Assembly (NCBI GenBank): GCA_022984795.1
Contig: JALIHJ010000003.1
Location: 124,001-188,000, forward strand
Origin: Fabrea salina
Lineage: Eukaryota > Ciliophora > Heterotrichea > Heterotrichida > Fabreidae
Direction of reading: 5' to 3'
DNA: 64,000 nucleotides
The position numbers and the translations under genes were made by a program. The number at the start of each line of letters is the position of its first letter. Within the stretch, counting starts at the first letter, position 1. The notes under the pieces are model-generated. The model was not told where the DNA came from, made no database searches, and saw only the letters and a list, made by a program, of their open reading frames with translations. This document shows, one piece after another, positions 16,485 through 24,983 of the stretch.

Positions 16485-17984
16485 ATGAGTATGCGATTTG
16501 ACCCAGAGACAATTCAAAAGTTTGGGAACCCCAATTTCAAGTTCGACCTTGAAATTAGATATGAGGAATCACACACAGTAGCCTGCATAGTAGTGAGGGC
16601 TTGTGACTCTTCTGAACTTCCAGTTGCCATCCAGTGCACCTGGAAACGCATCCAGGCAGACAGAACTTACATCATTGGAGGCTGTAAAAGCAACGTTTAC
16701 ATTCCAACTTGTGACGACATCAACGCAAAGATTGGAGTTGAAGTAACAGCTGAGGAGTCCCAAGACACAGCCCAGGCACAAGTTGGGCCCTTTTACTTAG
16801 ACAGGAAAGTTAGGAAGAACCTTGAGTACACCCTTGCTGCGGGGACAGGAAAGTTCACCCTGCGCTTTGGAGACGACTTAGCCGACAACCTTTCAGAAAG
16901 AAACGAAGCTTTGCTTGAAATGACTCAGGACAACCTTAACTTCCAGGTTTTCAAAAGGGACGGCTCAGTTGACTACGACAACAGTTTCGACACTCAGTTT
17001 TCAGTAGACTACCCCCAAATCATTTTGCACCCCACAGACGCCAAAAAGCTTATATTTATTCTTAACGAAAACAACAACAAAAAGCCAGAAGACTACTCTT
17101 TCAACAGAAAGATGTCAGTTAGGTGTCTTTCGAAGCAGTCAAGGGACTTGATAGTTATGTGCATTCGTTGCTTTGCTTTAAAGAACTACTTAAGGAACTC
17201 CAAAGCAATAACTCCTGAGAACTCTTCAGTGCACCTAGAACTGGACTCTACTTTGAGGGAACTAAGCATTTTGGCAAACCAAAACTACTTACTAACGAGA
17301 GAGAAAAAGAAGATGCGGAGGGAACTCAGAAACATGGAAAAAGAAATGCACGAAACAATTGAAGCTTACCAAGACTTGCTTCACTCAGCTGAGGGAGGAA
17401 AAGAACTTGAACTAAAAGAAGAGATTGAAAAACTCAAACATGAACTAGACATTTGCATAATTAACAAAAAGAAACTCAGAAAAAAACTCAAAGAAAAAGA
17501 AGAAGAAATCAACCAACCCTCTCAAGCCACTAACGAACTCAAGTCTGCTTTAGAAAAACTCGAAAAGTCCAAAACTAAAAACAAAGAAAGAAAAAACGAA
17601 ATTCTGAACTTAAAAGAGTCACAAGAACTTGCAAAGTAATACTTATTTAGCAAAAAAATAGCTGAGTTGTCCCATAACTCCCAGTTAAACACTTCTTTGC
17701 AACAAGAACTCCAAAAACTGCAACAAGAAAACAAAGCCTTGCTAAGTCAGCGCTCCCACCTCAGCAGTAAAATAGACTCTTTAAACGAACTCCTCAATGT
17801 AGAAAAACAGGACTCCCAGTCCCAAACCCAAGAAGTCCAAGAAACCTCCTCTGAAGAAGTAACTCGTTTGCAAGAAGCCTTAGCACTTGCTGAAACCGAA
17901 GCTAAAAAGTACAGACAACAGTGCGACTCGCTTTCTGCACAGCTAATGAGAGCACAAGCCCAAGCCCGCAAAAAGGCACCTTAG
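16485..17984 (+). CDS. A9/AIR9-like domain plus long coiled-coil protein, one 15-nt intron
   Basis: The gene is interrupted by a 15-nt intron at 17636-17650; removing it joins two open frames into a 494-residue protein. Residues about 40-100 resemble the A9 repeat of AIR9-type microtubule proteins (VAIQCTWKRI...YIPTCDDINAKIGVEVTA). Residues about 110-240 contain a folded region (FTLRFGDDLADN, DYPQIILHPTDAKKLIFIL). From about 255 to the end the protein is coiled coil (EKKKMRRELRNMEKEMHETIE, LKEEIEKLKHELDI). A cytoskeletal or ciliary scaffold is a reasonable guess. The intron is strongly supported because the coiled coil continues in frame across it. Confidence 0.82.
17636..17650 (+). other. 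15-nt spliceosomal intron
   Basis: The sequence is GTAATACTTATTTAG. It interrupts codon phase 2; unspliced it gives an immediate TAA. Excision yields ...LAN-KKIAELSHNSQ..., which continues the coiled coil. It has GT-AG ends and an A at position 10. Confidence 0.9.
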
Positions 17985-17989
17985 CATGT

Positions 17990-18514
17990 TTAAGTACTCA
18001 TAATTTTCTGAACAAGCCACAAAGTAGCACTGGTGAGTTCTTCGTCTTCTTGTGTAAGGTTAGTGACTACAGCCTTCCAAACTGTAGAAGGACTGAAACT
18101 GTTCATTCCGAGTTTTCTGCATAAGTCTTCTAAACTAGCAAGTGTGGTTGACTTTTTATTGAAAACAAACAAAAAAGGAGTTAGTCGCAGTTCTTCTTCG
18201 TTTACTAGTAAGTTGATGTCTTGGATAACTAAAGAGAAGTTTTCTTGATTGTCACAGTCCACAACGTAGACAATCCCTGCAAGTTCAATGTTTCTATAGT
18301 ACATAGGCCACAAGCACTTTAGGGAGAGTTTGCCACTTACATCCCAGATTCCCACTTTCAAAATGTCATTTAACTTAGTTTCTTCGTAGTTAAATCCCAA
18401 AGTTGGTTCAAAATCTTCATACTTGTCCCCAAAAACAAAAGTGGTCTTGCCCGAACCTTCTAGCCCCAACACTAGTATTTGGGGAACGTGGTTAACGCCT
18501 CCACAGTTACCCAT
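17990..18514 (-). CDS. Divergent Arf-like small GTPase
   Basis: This 174-residue protein starts MGNCGG, an N-myristoylation signal with a cysteine, as usual for Arf/Arl proteins. The P-loop is GLEGSGKT (17-24). The G3 motif is WDVSGK instead of WDVGGQ, so the catalytic-switch glutamine is replaced by lysine. G4 is NKKS in place of NKxD, removing the aspartate that reads guanine. Length and secondary-structure order (FNYEETKLNDILKVGIWD, YYRNIELAGIVYVVDC) are otherwise Arf-like. It may bind nucleotide weakly or constitutively. Its ATG lies 5 nt from the divergent gene's ATG. Confidence 0.82.
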   Translation of the reverse strand: MGNCGGVNHVPQILVLGLEGSGKTTFVFGDKYEDFEPTLGFNYEETKLNDILKVGIWDVSGKLSLKCLWPMYYRNIELAGIVYVVDCDNQENFSLVIQDINLLVNEEELRLTPFLFVFNKKSTTLASLEDLCRKLGMNSFSPSTVWKAVVTNLTQEDEELTSATLWLVQKIMST

Positions 18515-18519
18515 TATAA
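18515..18519. promoter_or_regulatory. Five-nucleotide head-to-head spacer (TATAA) between two start codons
   Basis: The sequence CAT-TATAA-ATG places a single TATAA between the ATG of the Arf-like gene (minus) and the ATG of the next gene (plus). On the minus strand the same bases read TTATA before ATGGG. Either one core element serves both genes or initiation elements lie inside the opposite coding region. Confidence 0.5.
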
Positions 18520-19194
18520 ATGAAAACCTTTATTACTCAGCCCAGAAAACCCCAACTTAAAAACAGCAGTTCTTCTGTTTTACTGAGTAAAAAGCTTGAA
18601 AACATCATAGAAGACTGCAACACTCTGAAAGACTCAGCTAAAAAGTCCTGGACCTCACTTAGGAACCAAAGTGTAAGTATATATGATAAGTACAATGATG
18701 CTTTGAAGTCAAGTCACTCCGATAAGCTCTCTTTTAAGTCTTTTGGGGAGTTCCAAAAAGGCAAGAAAAAGATTCTTAAAAACTTAGCTAAAAACAGAAA
18801 CGAAGTATCTGAGAAGTATTTTGACTACAAAAACGAGAAACTCCGATACGAAAAAATGAACCTAGACTACAAAAAAATCCTTAAAAATTGCCGGCGTAGG
18901 TTTGGAGACAACTGCATTTTAATGCCTAACAACCAAAGCCAAAAAACACTATCTAGAAAACCTTTAAAGCTCCAAAAACCCGAAAACCCTCTAAAAAAAC
19001 CAATTCCTCTTTCTAAGTCGGGCAAACTTCCTCCTTTGAGGTCTTACAACACCTCAGATAACTACAAGTTGGACTATTTAACTGAAGAATGCAGACAAAT
19101 CCTAAAAGACACTGACCTCCACCTCCATATAGAAAACCTGCTGCTGTCTATCAACCTTAAAAACCAAAGAGCAAAACTAGAAAATAATTATTAA
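18520..19194 (+). CDS. Lysine-rich coiled-coil protein of unknown function
   Basis: This 224-residue basic protein has no recognised domain. Residues about 25-130 are predicted helical with heptad-like spacing (KNLAKNRNEVSEKYFDYKNEKLRYEKMNLDYKKIL). Residues 140-185 are proline/lysine rich (KTLSRKPLKLQKPENPLKKP) and look disordered. A second helical stretch ends the protein. The codon pattern and the TATAAATG start resemble neighbouring real genes. The stop overlaps the convergent ALG6 gene by 4 nt. Confidence 0.7.
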   Translation: MKTFITQPRKPQLKNSSSSVLLSKKLENIIEDCNTLKDSAKKSWTSLRNQSVSIYDKYNDALKSSHSDKLSFKSFGEFQKGKKKILKNLAKNRNEVSEKYFDYKNEKLRYEKMNLDYKKILKNCRRRFGDNCILMPNNQSQKTLSRKPLKLQKPENPLKKPIPLSKSGKLPPLRSYNTSDNYKLDYLTEECRQILKDTDLHLHIENLLLSINLKNQRAKLENNY

Positions 19195-21101
19195 GTCATT
19201 TTAGCTTTCTTTCTAAACCTTTTCTCTAAATGGTTCTTGGTTTCAGTTTCTCCTTTCAAAACGTATTGGCTCTTCAGTATGTGCAAGTAAACCTTCAAAA
19301 ACCCAACAAACGAGTAAACTGCTACTAAAGTTTCAAACAAATAAGGATACCTTTCGGGAGGCTCAAAAAACTCCACCAAGTGCACCAACCCCATTCCTAA
19401 GTACCACCACTTGAAGTGCAAGCCTTTTCTGTCCTGCAAGTAGTTAACAGAACTCACAAAGTCCCTTGAAAACACCACAAACAAAGCATTTAGAACTAAG
19501 TAAGCAAGGACAAGTCCGTCTTTAACCATGAGTGGGTACATACTGAAACTGCTTAAAAGGGTAAAGAACTGGAAGGTTTCAGGGTAGTCCACAATAGTTA
19601 AAAGGGAAATAGGCAGTAAAGGTAAAAGTATTGTTTTTTCGTGGACATGATAAGAAAACAAGAAAAAGCTCAAAGACACACCTGCTAAACTGTGCAAAAA
19701 ACTCAGGTTCAGTGGCCTTCTTTTAAACAGTAAATACAAAAAAGGACTTGAACCTCCTAGAGTCAGCAGTCCTGCAAATACAGCTAGTGTTTTTGCTTCG
19801 AGTAGTGCTTTGTACTTGATTATAATCGAAGTTACACACCAAAAAGAAGCTACTTTGTCTTCGAAAACTCCTCTTTGGAGTGGAAATATCCTTTTCACTA
19901 CAGTTGGAATGGAATAAACCCAAGGAATCCAAATAATCACTGTTGTTAAAATAGCCGACCCTGAAATGTTCACTAACTCCAAAGCCATTTCTGCTAATTT
20001 TATGACTTCTCTTGTTGAAGTTTCAAACCTCAAGCTCTTAGCTTGTGCTATCTTCCAAGCTTTAATTAACCACAAAAACCCAAAAGGCAATGCGTAGTAT
20101 AAACTCATTTGTTTGAAGTTCGAAGCTAGTGCCAGCATTATTGCTGACAAGGACAAGTAGTCGTAGAGTACTAAAAGCACTGCCCACAAACTAAACCCCA
20201 GCATTACTGTGTTGTACTGGAAGTGGCCATGGTCAACTAAAAGAATGGGTGGGCTCCCCAGTATAAGTATAAGTGCAGAAAACTTCACTCCTGGGGACAA
20301 ATTTTTGTAGTAAAGTTTAAAGAATGCCAGCAGTCCTGGGAAAAACACTAAAAGGTCGCTAATGATTACTGTGAGCCTCATAAAAAGTTTGTGCGTAGAA
20401 GTAAGGTAGCCTCTAGACTCGTGCAAAACCATAGACTCAGGCTCCAAGGAGGCACTTATGGTTCCCATGACGTAGGAGTGCCAAGCTGTCAAGGGTGGGT
20501 AGTCTAGGCCCCAGTAGTTCAAGTCGTTGTTAGTTGAGTTCAAGTACCACTGCTCAGGACTTAAGTTGTAAGTTATTTCCATCCAGTGCCTTTGAGCTTC
20601 GTAGTCTCCGAACTTAGGAGCGTTGTCGTGGCCTGAGTGGGGCTGGGCTATTAGTGAGACTCTTAGAAGCAGTCCCATCAGAACTAAGCAGACTGTGCCC
20701 CAGCCAGGCCTCATTGAAAGCAAGTCTATCATGAGTGAACGCTCTTTGGGCTTGTAAGAGTGCCTTGCGTAGAAAACAAGTTTCTCTATGAGGGAGTGAA
20801 GATTGATGGCAGGAATCCAGGACTCTCCCAGCACATGCTCAAGGATGTCTTCGTCGTTTTTGAACTGGGTAAGCGAAATAAGTTCAGGGCTGATTGACTG
20901 GGCAACTTTAGGAGGCTGGAAAGGGTACCTCTCAGGTAGGTGTATAAAGAACTTAATGGGGAATCCTTGTATTTCGGTGAAAACCTCGATGCTTCTAGAG
21001 TTGTCAGGGAAGGTAACTGAGTAGTTTTTGGTCTCTAGTGACTTGAGAAGGTCTCTTTCTTTCTGGAGCCGGGTTTCTCGGATGTCAGGTTTGTCTTCCA
21101 T
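19191..21101 (-). CDS. ALG6: ALG6 glucosyltransferase with N-terminal UBC/RWD-like domain
   Basis: Residues from about 130 to the end of this 636-residue protein match ALG6, which adds the first glucose from dolichyl-phosphate-glucose to Man9GlcNAc2-PP-dolichol in the ER. Evidence includes FGDYEAQRHWMEITYNL, the WYLNSTNNDLNYWGLDYPPLTAWHS loop, SRGYLTSTHKLFMR, VDHGHFQYN, LFPLQRGVFEDKVA and FLFSYHVHEKTILL, with many membrane segments. Residues 1 to about 125 are extra and look like a ubiquitin-conjugating-type fold: FFIHLPERYPFQPPKV (the E2 YP..PP signature) and ESWIPAINLHSLIEKLVFYA. No E2 active-site cysteine is seen, so a UEV or RWD-type binding module is likely. No stop or intron separates the parts. 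Confidence 0.88.
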   Translation of the reverse strand: MEDKPDIRETRLQKERDLLKSLETKNYSVTFPDNSRSIEVFTEIQGFPIKFFIHLPERYPFQPPKVAQSISPELISLTQFKNDEDILEHVLGESWIPAINLHSLIEKLVFYARHSYKPKERSLMIDLLSMRPGWGTVCLVLMGLLLRVSLIAQPHSGHDNAPKFGDYEAQRHWMEITYNLSPEQWYLNSTNNDLNYWGLDYPPLTAWHSYVMGTISASLEPESMVLHESRGYLTSTHKLFMRLTVIISDLLVFFPGLLAFFKLYYKNLSPGVKFSALILILGSPPILLVDHGHFQYNTVMLGFSLWAVLLVLYDYLSLSAIMLALASNFKQMSLYYALPFGFLWLIKAWKIAQAKSLRFETSTREVIKLAEMALELVNISGSAILTTVIIWIPWVYSIPTVVKRIFPLQRGVFEDKVASFWCVTSIIIKYKALLEAKTLAVFAGLLTLGGSSPFLYLLFKRRPLNLSFLHSLAGVSLSFFLFSYHVHEKTILLPLLPISLLTIVDYPETFQFFTLLSSFSMYPLMVKDGLVLAYLVLNALFVVFSRDFVSSVNYLQDRKGLHFKWWYLGMGLVHLVEFFEPPERYPYLFETLVAVYSFVGFLKVYLHILKSQYVLKGETETKNHLEKRFRKKAKMT

Positions 21102-21106
21102 TTATA
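21102..21106. promoter_or_regulatory. Five-nucleotide head-to-head spacer (TTATA) between two start codons
   Basis: The sequence CAT-TTATA-ATG separates the ATG of the ALG6 fusion (minus, 21101) from that of a small gene (plus, 21107). It has the same layout as the spacer at 18515, in mirrored orientation. The weaker partner here is the small plus-strand gene, so this case is less certain than the one at 18515. Confidence 0.45.
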
Positions 21107-21394
21107 ATGAATTTGTTTAGTTACAGCTCCAACGAAAGCGATTGTATAAAGGATTTTGTGCTTGAAATGAAACAAGAGTTGAAGAAATCCGCACAGAAAA
21201 AGTCACTTTTGTATGAATTTGACTTTGAACGTGAAGAGCCCTCCTTAGAGAACCACAGATATGAATGGGAACTCAATTTACTGAGTTGTGCTGTAAAGGG
21301 TTCTTTTTCAACATGCAGAGACAGTAGGTCTACACTAAGCTTAGGCAGTTCACAAGAACTTCCTTCTTTGAGTATACAGAATGAAACACACTAA
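21107..21394 (+). CDS. Small hypothetical protein, 95 residues
   Basis: This 95-residue reading frame begins right after TTATA and ends with TAA. It is acidic, with helical content at the start (DFVLEMKQELKKSAQKKSLLYEFDFE) and a Ser/Thr-rich tail (RSTLSLGSSQELPS). No domain is recognised. The codon usage looks like that of real neighbours, but short length and lack of homology leave its status uncertain. Confidence 0.5.
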   Translation: MNLFSYSSNESDCIKDFVLEMKQELKKSAQKKSLLYEFDFEREEPSLENHRYEWELNLLSCAVKGSFSTCRDSRSTLSLGSSQELPSLSIQNETH

Positions 21395-21750
21395 ATACTT
21401 TAATAAGCCTAATTACAATACTTGTTTAGTCAGTACGCCTAACAATTATTAAATCTAAATTTGAAACGTTGGATTTAACTCTAGTTGCAGAGGAGCATCG
21501 GGAAATCAAAACTTGGAAGAGTCTAAACTGGGGGTTTCATGGGTTTTTTATGACTTGGAATATATAGAAATGTGTTTCCCTCCATTTTTGGGCTGCCCGC
21601 CAATTTCTAAAATTGATGCATATTATGACTATTTAAATTCCAAATCAGTTACATCCATTCTAAATTTTATTAGCTTTTGTGTGATTTAAGTTTGGTCGTA
21701 ATGCAACTAAGTTCTAGAAAACTCATTATTAATATGAACTCTAAATTACG
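21395..21750. other. 356-nt convergent spacer with long-range inverted repeat; candidate non-coding RNA
   Basis: Other tail-to-tail pairs in this window are 0-10 nt apart or overlap, save one at 100 nt, so 356 nt is exceptional. It holds no credible reading frame. AACT-C-TAGTTGCA (21477-21489) is complementary to TGCAACTAAGTT (21702-21713), a 12-bp stem with one bulged C, closing a 237-nt unit. A smaller inverted repeat (TTAAATC / GATTTAA) lies just outside at its left end. There is a T6 run near 21543 inside the unit but none after it, so a Pol III terminator is not evident. The RNA class and strand are unknown. Confidence 0.35.
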
Positions 21751-23319
21751 TTACTTAACTTCGGGAATAGGGAGTTCTTTGTTCCAAAGTTCATTCATAA
21801 AGTCGTAGAGTTCAACAGTCACTGAAAGCTTGTAAGGTGTTGGGTTTAAGCCTCGAGTAATGTCCCTTCTTATAGAACTTACTTTCTCTTCAAAGTAGTT
21901 TCGAGATTCTTTGATGGAAGGCAAATTGCAGGCTTGTCCGTAGTCCCATATTAGCTTGTGCAAGTTCTCAACTCTAGAAGGAATAACATACATTCTTTTT
22001 CTTTCGTCAAAGGGATGTTTCACTAGAATTCTTTGGCTTTCAAGGGGTTCAGGTTCTGAGTCACCCATCAACAAGTCACAAATCGCTATACCTTCGGTGT
22101 TGTAAAGCCTGTAAATTTTCTTTTTGCCTGGAATGGTGATTTTTTCTTTTTCGTTCGAAAGTTTAATTCGGGGAATGTTTTTAATAGACACTAGCTTATA
22201 AACCATTCCTAGTGCAGGTTGGCCTTGGCAAGTAACTAAGTTAGTTCCAATTCCGAACACGTCGACTTCATGTCCCTGCTCTTTGAGAGACCTTAGCACT
22301 TGTTCGTTGAGTTCATTACTAGCAACTATTTTCAAGTTTTCAAAAGGCACGCTGTACTTTGAACTAACTCTATTAAACATCTGCCTAGTTTCTTTGGACA
22401 AGTAAGACAAGTCCCCAGAGTCCAGTCTGATTCCTATAGGCTTGTAGCCTATTTCGTAAATAGCTAAAGCTACGCACAAAAAATTAGGAACTCCTGAGCC
22501 AAGGGTGTCGTAAGTGTCTACCAAAGCCAGGAATCCATTTGGAAAAGCCACAGCATACGAAATAAACGCAGCTAGTTCTCCGTCATTGGTGAAGAACCCA
22601 AGTTCGCTTCTGTACTTCAGAGCTAACTCCAACACGTCCTTTCCTTTGAGTTGCTTGAACTCTAAGTCCTCGAACCCAATGTAAGAAGAAATGTACGAGT
22701 GAGCATGGGTGCCTGAAGGAGGAATTTGGTTCAGCATGCAAGCTAACATGTTGCTACTCATGTCAAACCCTCCCAGGTAAGCGTACTTGCTAGCCGTCAT
22801 AGCTCCGTCGGGACCTTGAGCCCTGCGGAGCCCAAACTCTACCAGAACTTTGTCAGGACCTGCTGCTCTTTTGTGTCGGTAAGCATTAGTAGCGATGAGT
22901 GAGGGAAAGTTAGTGAGGGCAAGCAAAGTAGTTTCTAGCAGCTGAGCTACGGCTACAGGCCCTTCAACACGTATAAGGTTTTCTTTGGGAAAAACCACTG
23001 TTCCGTCTGGGACGGCATATATTTGCAATGAAGAGGCATCGATACTTGCCAAGTATTCAAAAAAGCCTTCTTCAGCGTCGGTCATAACAGTTCTGAGGTA
23101 GTTTATTTCTTCCTCAGAGTACTTAAAGTTCTTCAAAAGCTCCACTACTTCTGAAAGCCCTGCAAAGATGCAGTACTCCCCTTTAAAAGGGCACTTTCTG
23201 AAAAATAAGTCAAAAGTAGCAATGTCATTGTGATGGTTATTCTTCCAGTACGCATAACACATTGTGAATTGGTACAAGTCAGTCAGCATAGGCCTTACAT
23301 ACTGGTTGTGCAGTTCCAT
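21751..23319 (-). CDS. NAPRT: Nicotinate phosphoribosyltransferase
   Basis: This 522-residue protein converts nicotinate plus PRPP to nicotinate mononucleotide, the entry step of the Preiss-Handler NAD+ salvage route. Family marks run the full length: RPMLTDLYQFTMCYAYWKN, ATFDLFFRKCPF, LVEFGLRRAQGPDGAMTASKYAYLGGFD, GTHAHSYI, VDTYDTLGSGVPN, IGIRLDSGDLSYLSKETR, VASNELNEQ and DVFGIGTNLVTCQGQPALGMVYKLV. Length is normal for eukaryotic NAPRT. The start is supported by the conserved first block right after Met. Confidence 0.96.
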   Translation of the reverse strand: MELHNQYVRPMLTDLYQFTMCYAYWKNNHHNDIATFDLFFRKCPFKGEYCIFAGLSEVVELLKNFKYSEEEINYLRTVMTDAEEGFFEYLASIDASSLQIYAVPDGTVVFPKENLIRVEGPVAVAQLLETTLLALTNFPSLIATNAYRHKRAAGPDKVLVEFGLRRAQGPDGAMTASKYAYLGGFDMSSNMLACMLNQIPPSGTHAHSYISSYIGFEDLEFKQLKGKDVLELALKYRSELGFFTNDGELAAFISYAVAFPNGFLALVDTYDTLGSGVPNFLCVALAIYEIGYKPIGIRLDSGDLSYLSKETRQMFNRVSSKYSVPFENLKIVASNELNEQVLRSLKEQGHEVDVFGIGTNLVTCQGQPALGMVYKLVSIKNIPRIKLSNEKEKITIPGKKKIYRLYNTEGIAICDLLMGDSEPEPLESQRILVKHPFDERKRMYVIPSRVENLHKLIWDYGQACNLPSIKESRNYFEEKVSSIRRDITRGLNPTPYKLSVTVELYDFMNELWNKELPIPEVK

Positions 23320-23370
23320 TTATTTCCGAAATACTGCACAACAAGTCTAGTTAGGACTTGCCGCAGTTAA

Positions 23371-24963
23371 ATGTCCAAAAAACAAAAAACTTTGGGAAGT
23401 ACAAAAGTGGATTTGCTCAAACTATCCCTGAACCTCCTCAAAGAAATATTTAATTGCTTGGAGCTGGCTGAACAAGCTTGTTTGTCAAGAGTTTCTTCAT
23501 TTGCACACAGGGCTGTGTCAGAAATTTGGAACTCTACACAAGTTTTAGACTTATCTGAGTTTCCAGGTATGTCCTGCCAAGAGCTTTCAGTCATTTTAAG
23601 GAAGTGCCCTAAGTTAAAGTCACTCAAAGCCACATGCTTCAACTTCAAACTTAGTAGTTTAAAACTACTCCAAGACAATTTGTCAGAACTAAGGTTAATG
23701 CGGGCTGACAAGTTAATTGAAAACAGGCATTTCCTTACTGAACTAAAAAGGTTTGTTAACCTAGACACTTTGGAACTTTCGTGGAAAAAGCACTCCCCCA
23801 GCACAGCTGAGTGGAAAGAGTACTTTGAGACTAGACACTGGAAAGAACTTAGCTTAAGGGGAAGCAACTACACCTGGCCAAGGGTAGAAACTCAAGTTTT
23901 AAAATGCAACAGTATGCCTGTTTGGCTTGCTCCAGGTTTGCAAGAGTTCAGGTTTGAAGGAAGCAATGGAAATTACTCTGCTTTAGAAACTCTTGAGTCT
24001 CTAACCAAACTCAGAATCAAGGAGTTCTGTCCAGTTGCTGATTTAAGGTTTTTGGAAACCAACAGAAACCTAAAGAACTTAAAAGTTCTAAAGTTGAGCT
24101 TCTTCTATGAAAATGCTACAAAAAGAGTAAACGAACTTCTTCTAATGACCCTAGCCAACTCGTGCTCCAATTTACAAAAACTCTCACTTGACGGGTTTAA
24201 GCATTTAAAAGACGCTTCTCTGCTCGAGTTCATTGCTTGTTCTCCTCAAATAAAAAGTATTTCTCTAAAGTATACCCAAATAACAGACGACTCGCTGTTT
24301 GAACTGGCCAAGTTGCCTCAGCTAAAAAAAGTCACTCTTAAAGGCTGTAAAAGAATCACACAAAAGGGACTGTGCGAACTCGTCAAAGCTAAGTTGAGTT
24401 ACCTTAACTTGTCATACGCCAGAGGAGTAACAGACCAAGTAACTTGTTGTCTAGCTTCTCCCCAAAACTTATACCTTGAGAACACTCAAATTTCTGACTT
24501 GAGTTTAAGAGAAGTAGGATCTTTAAGTCAACTTAAGGTTTTGTGTCTCAACAACTGCAAAAATATACTTGAAAGTTCTTCTTACTTGCATCTTAGAAAA
24601 TTAAAAGGACTCAAAAAACTCTTTATTCAGCAAGCAAAGTACCTACTAGGTCCAGATTTTGTAAGTATAATCCAGACTTTGGGCAAACAGCTAACGGAGC
24701 TGGACATAACTGGCTGTTTTTTGTTAGATTCTAACTCAATTAAAAAGATTCCTCAAAACTGCAAAAGCTTGAAAAAGTTAGTCATGAAGAACTTTGACTT
24801 GGAAATAACTACCTTGGTTGACTTATGCACAAACAACAGAAACTTATTTTACGTTAGCGTAACGAGACTCACAGGAACTATGCCGGAAATAGTGAGAAAC
24901 CCTTTTAAGATTATGCTAGAAACTCTGGAGGGTGTTGGGCTTTTTAAGTATAAAAGTGATTAA
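23371..24963 (+). CDS. F-box/LRR protein (FBXL/AMN1-like)
   Basis: The N-terminus of this 530-residue protein carries a probable F-box (LLKLSLNLLKEIFNCLELAEQACLSRVSSFAHRAVS, about 14-50). About twelve cysteine-containing leucine-rich repeats of the FBXL/AMN1 type follow (LQKLSLDGFKHLKDASLLEF, IKSISLKYTQITDDSLFELA, LKKVTLKGCKRITQKGLCEL, LTELDITGCFLLDSNSIKKI). Such proteins are substrate receptors of SCF (Skp1-cullin-F-box) ubiquitin ligases; the F-box assignment is by eye. It is followed 20 nt later by the nucleoplasmin-like gene. Confidence 0.85.
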   Translation: MSKKQKTLGSTKVDLLKLSLNLLKEIFNCLELAEQACLSRVSSFAHRAVSEIWNSTQVLDLSEFPGMSCQELSVILRKCPKLKSLKATCFNFKLSSLKLLQDNLSELRLMRADKLIENRHFLTELKRFVNLDTLELSWKKHSPSTAEWKEYFETRHWKELSLRGSNYTWPRVETQVLKCNSMPVWLAPGLQEFRFEGSNGNYSALETLESLTKLRIKEFCPVADLRFLETNRNLKNLKVLKLSFFYENATKRVNELLLMTLANSCSNLQKLSLDGFKHLKDASLLEFIACSPQIKSISLKYTQITDDSLFELAKLPQLKKVTLKGCKRITQKGLCELVKAKLSYLNLSYARGVTDQVTCCLASPQNLYLENTQISDLSLREVGSLSQLKVLCLNNCKNILESSSYLHLRKLKGLKKLFIQQAKYLLGPDFVSIIQTLGKQLTELDITGCFLLDSNSIKKIPQNCKSLKKLVMKNFDLEITTLVDLCTNNRNLFYVSVTRLTGTMPEIVRNPFKIMLETLEGVGLFKYKSD

Positions 24964-24983
24964 GTGTATAATAGCCATAAAAA

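Noticed and set aside
16485-17984. Frameshift or premature stop splitting the A9/coiled-coil gene
   Set aside because: The break is exactly a 15-nt GTAAT..TTAG segment, and the coiled coil continues in frame after it; three other introns in the window have the same form.
21477-21713. RNase P RNA assignment, because GGAAGAGTCTAAACT resembles a conserved RNase P core block
   Set aside because: Only about 25 nt lie between the closing stem and that block, too few for the P2/P3 helices, and no matching 3' core block was found.
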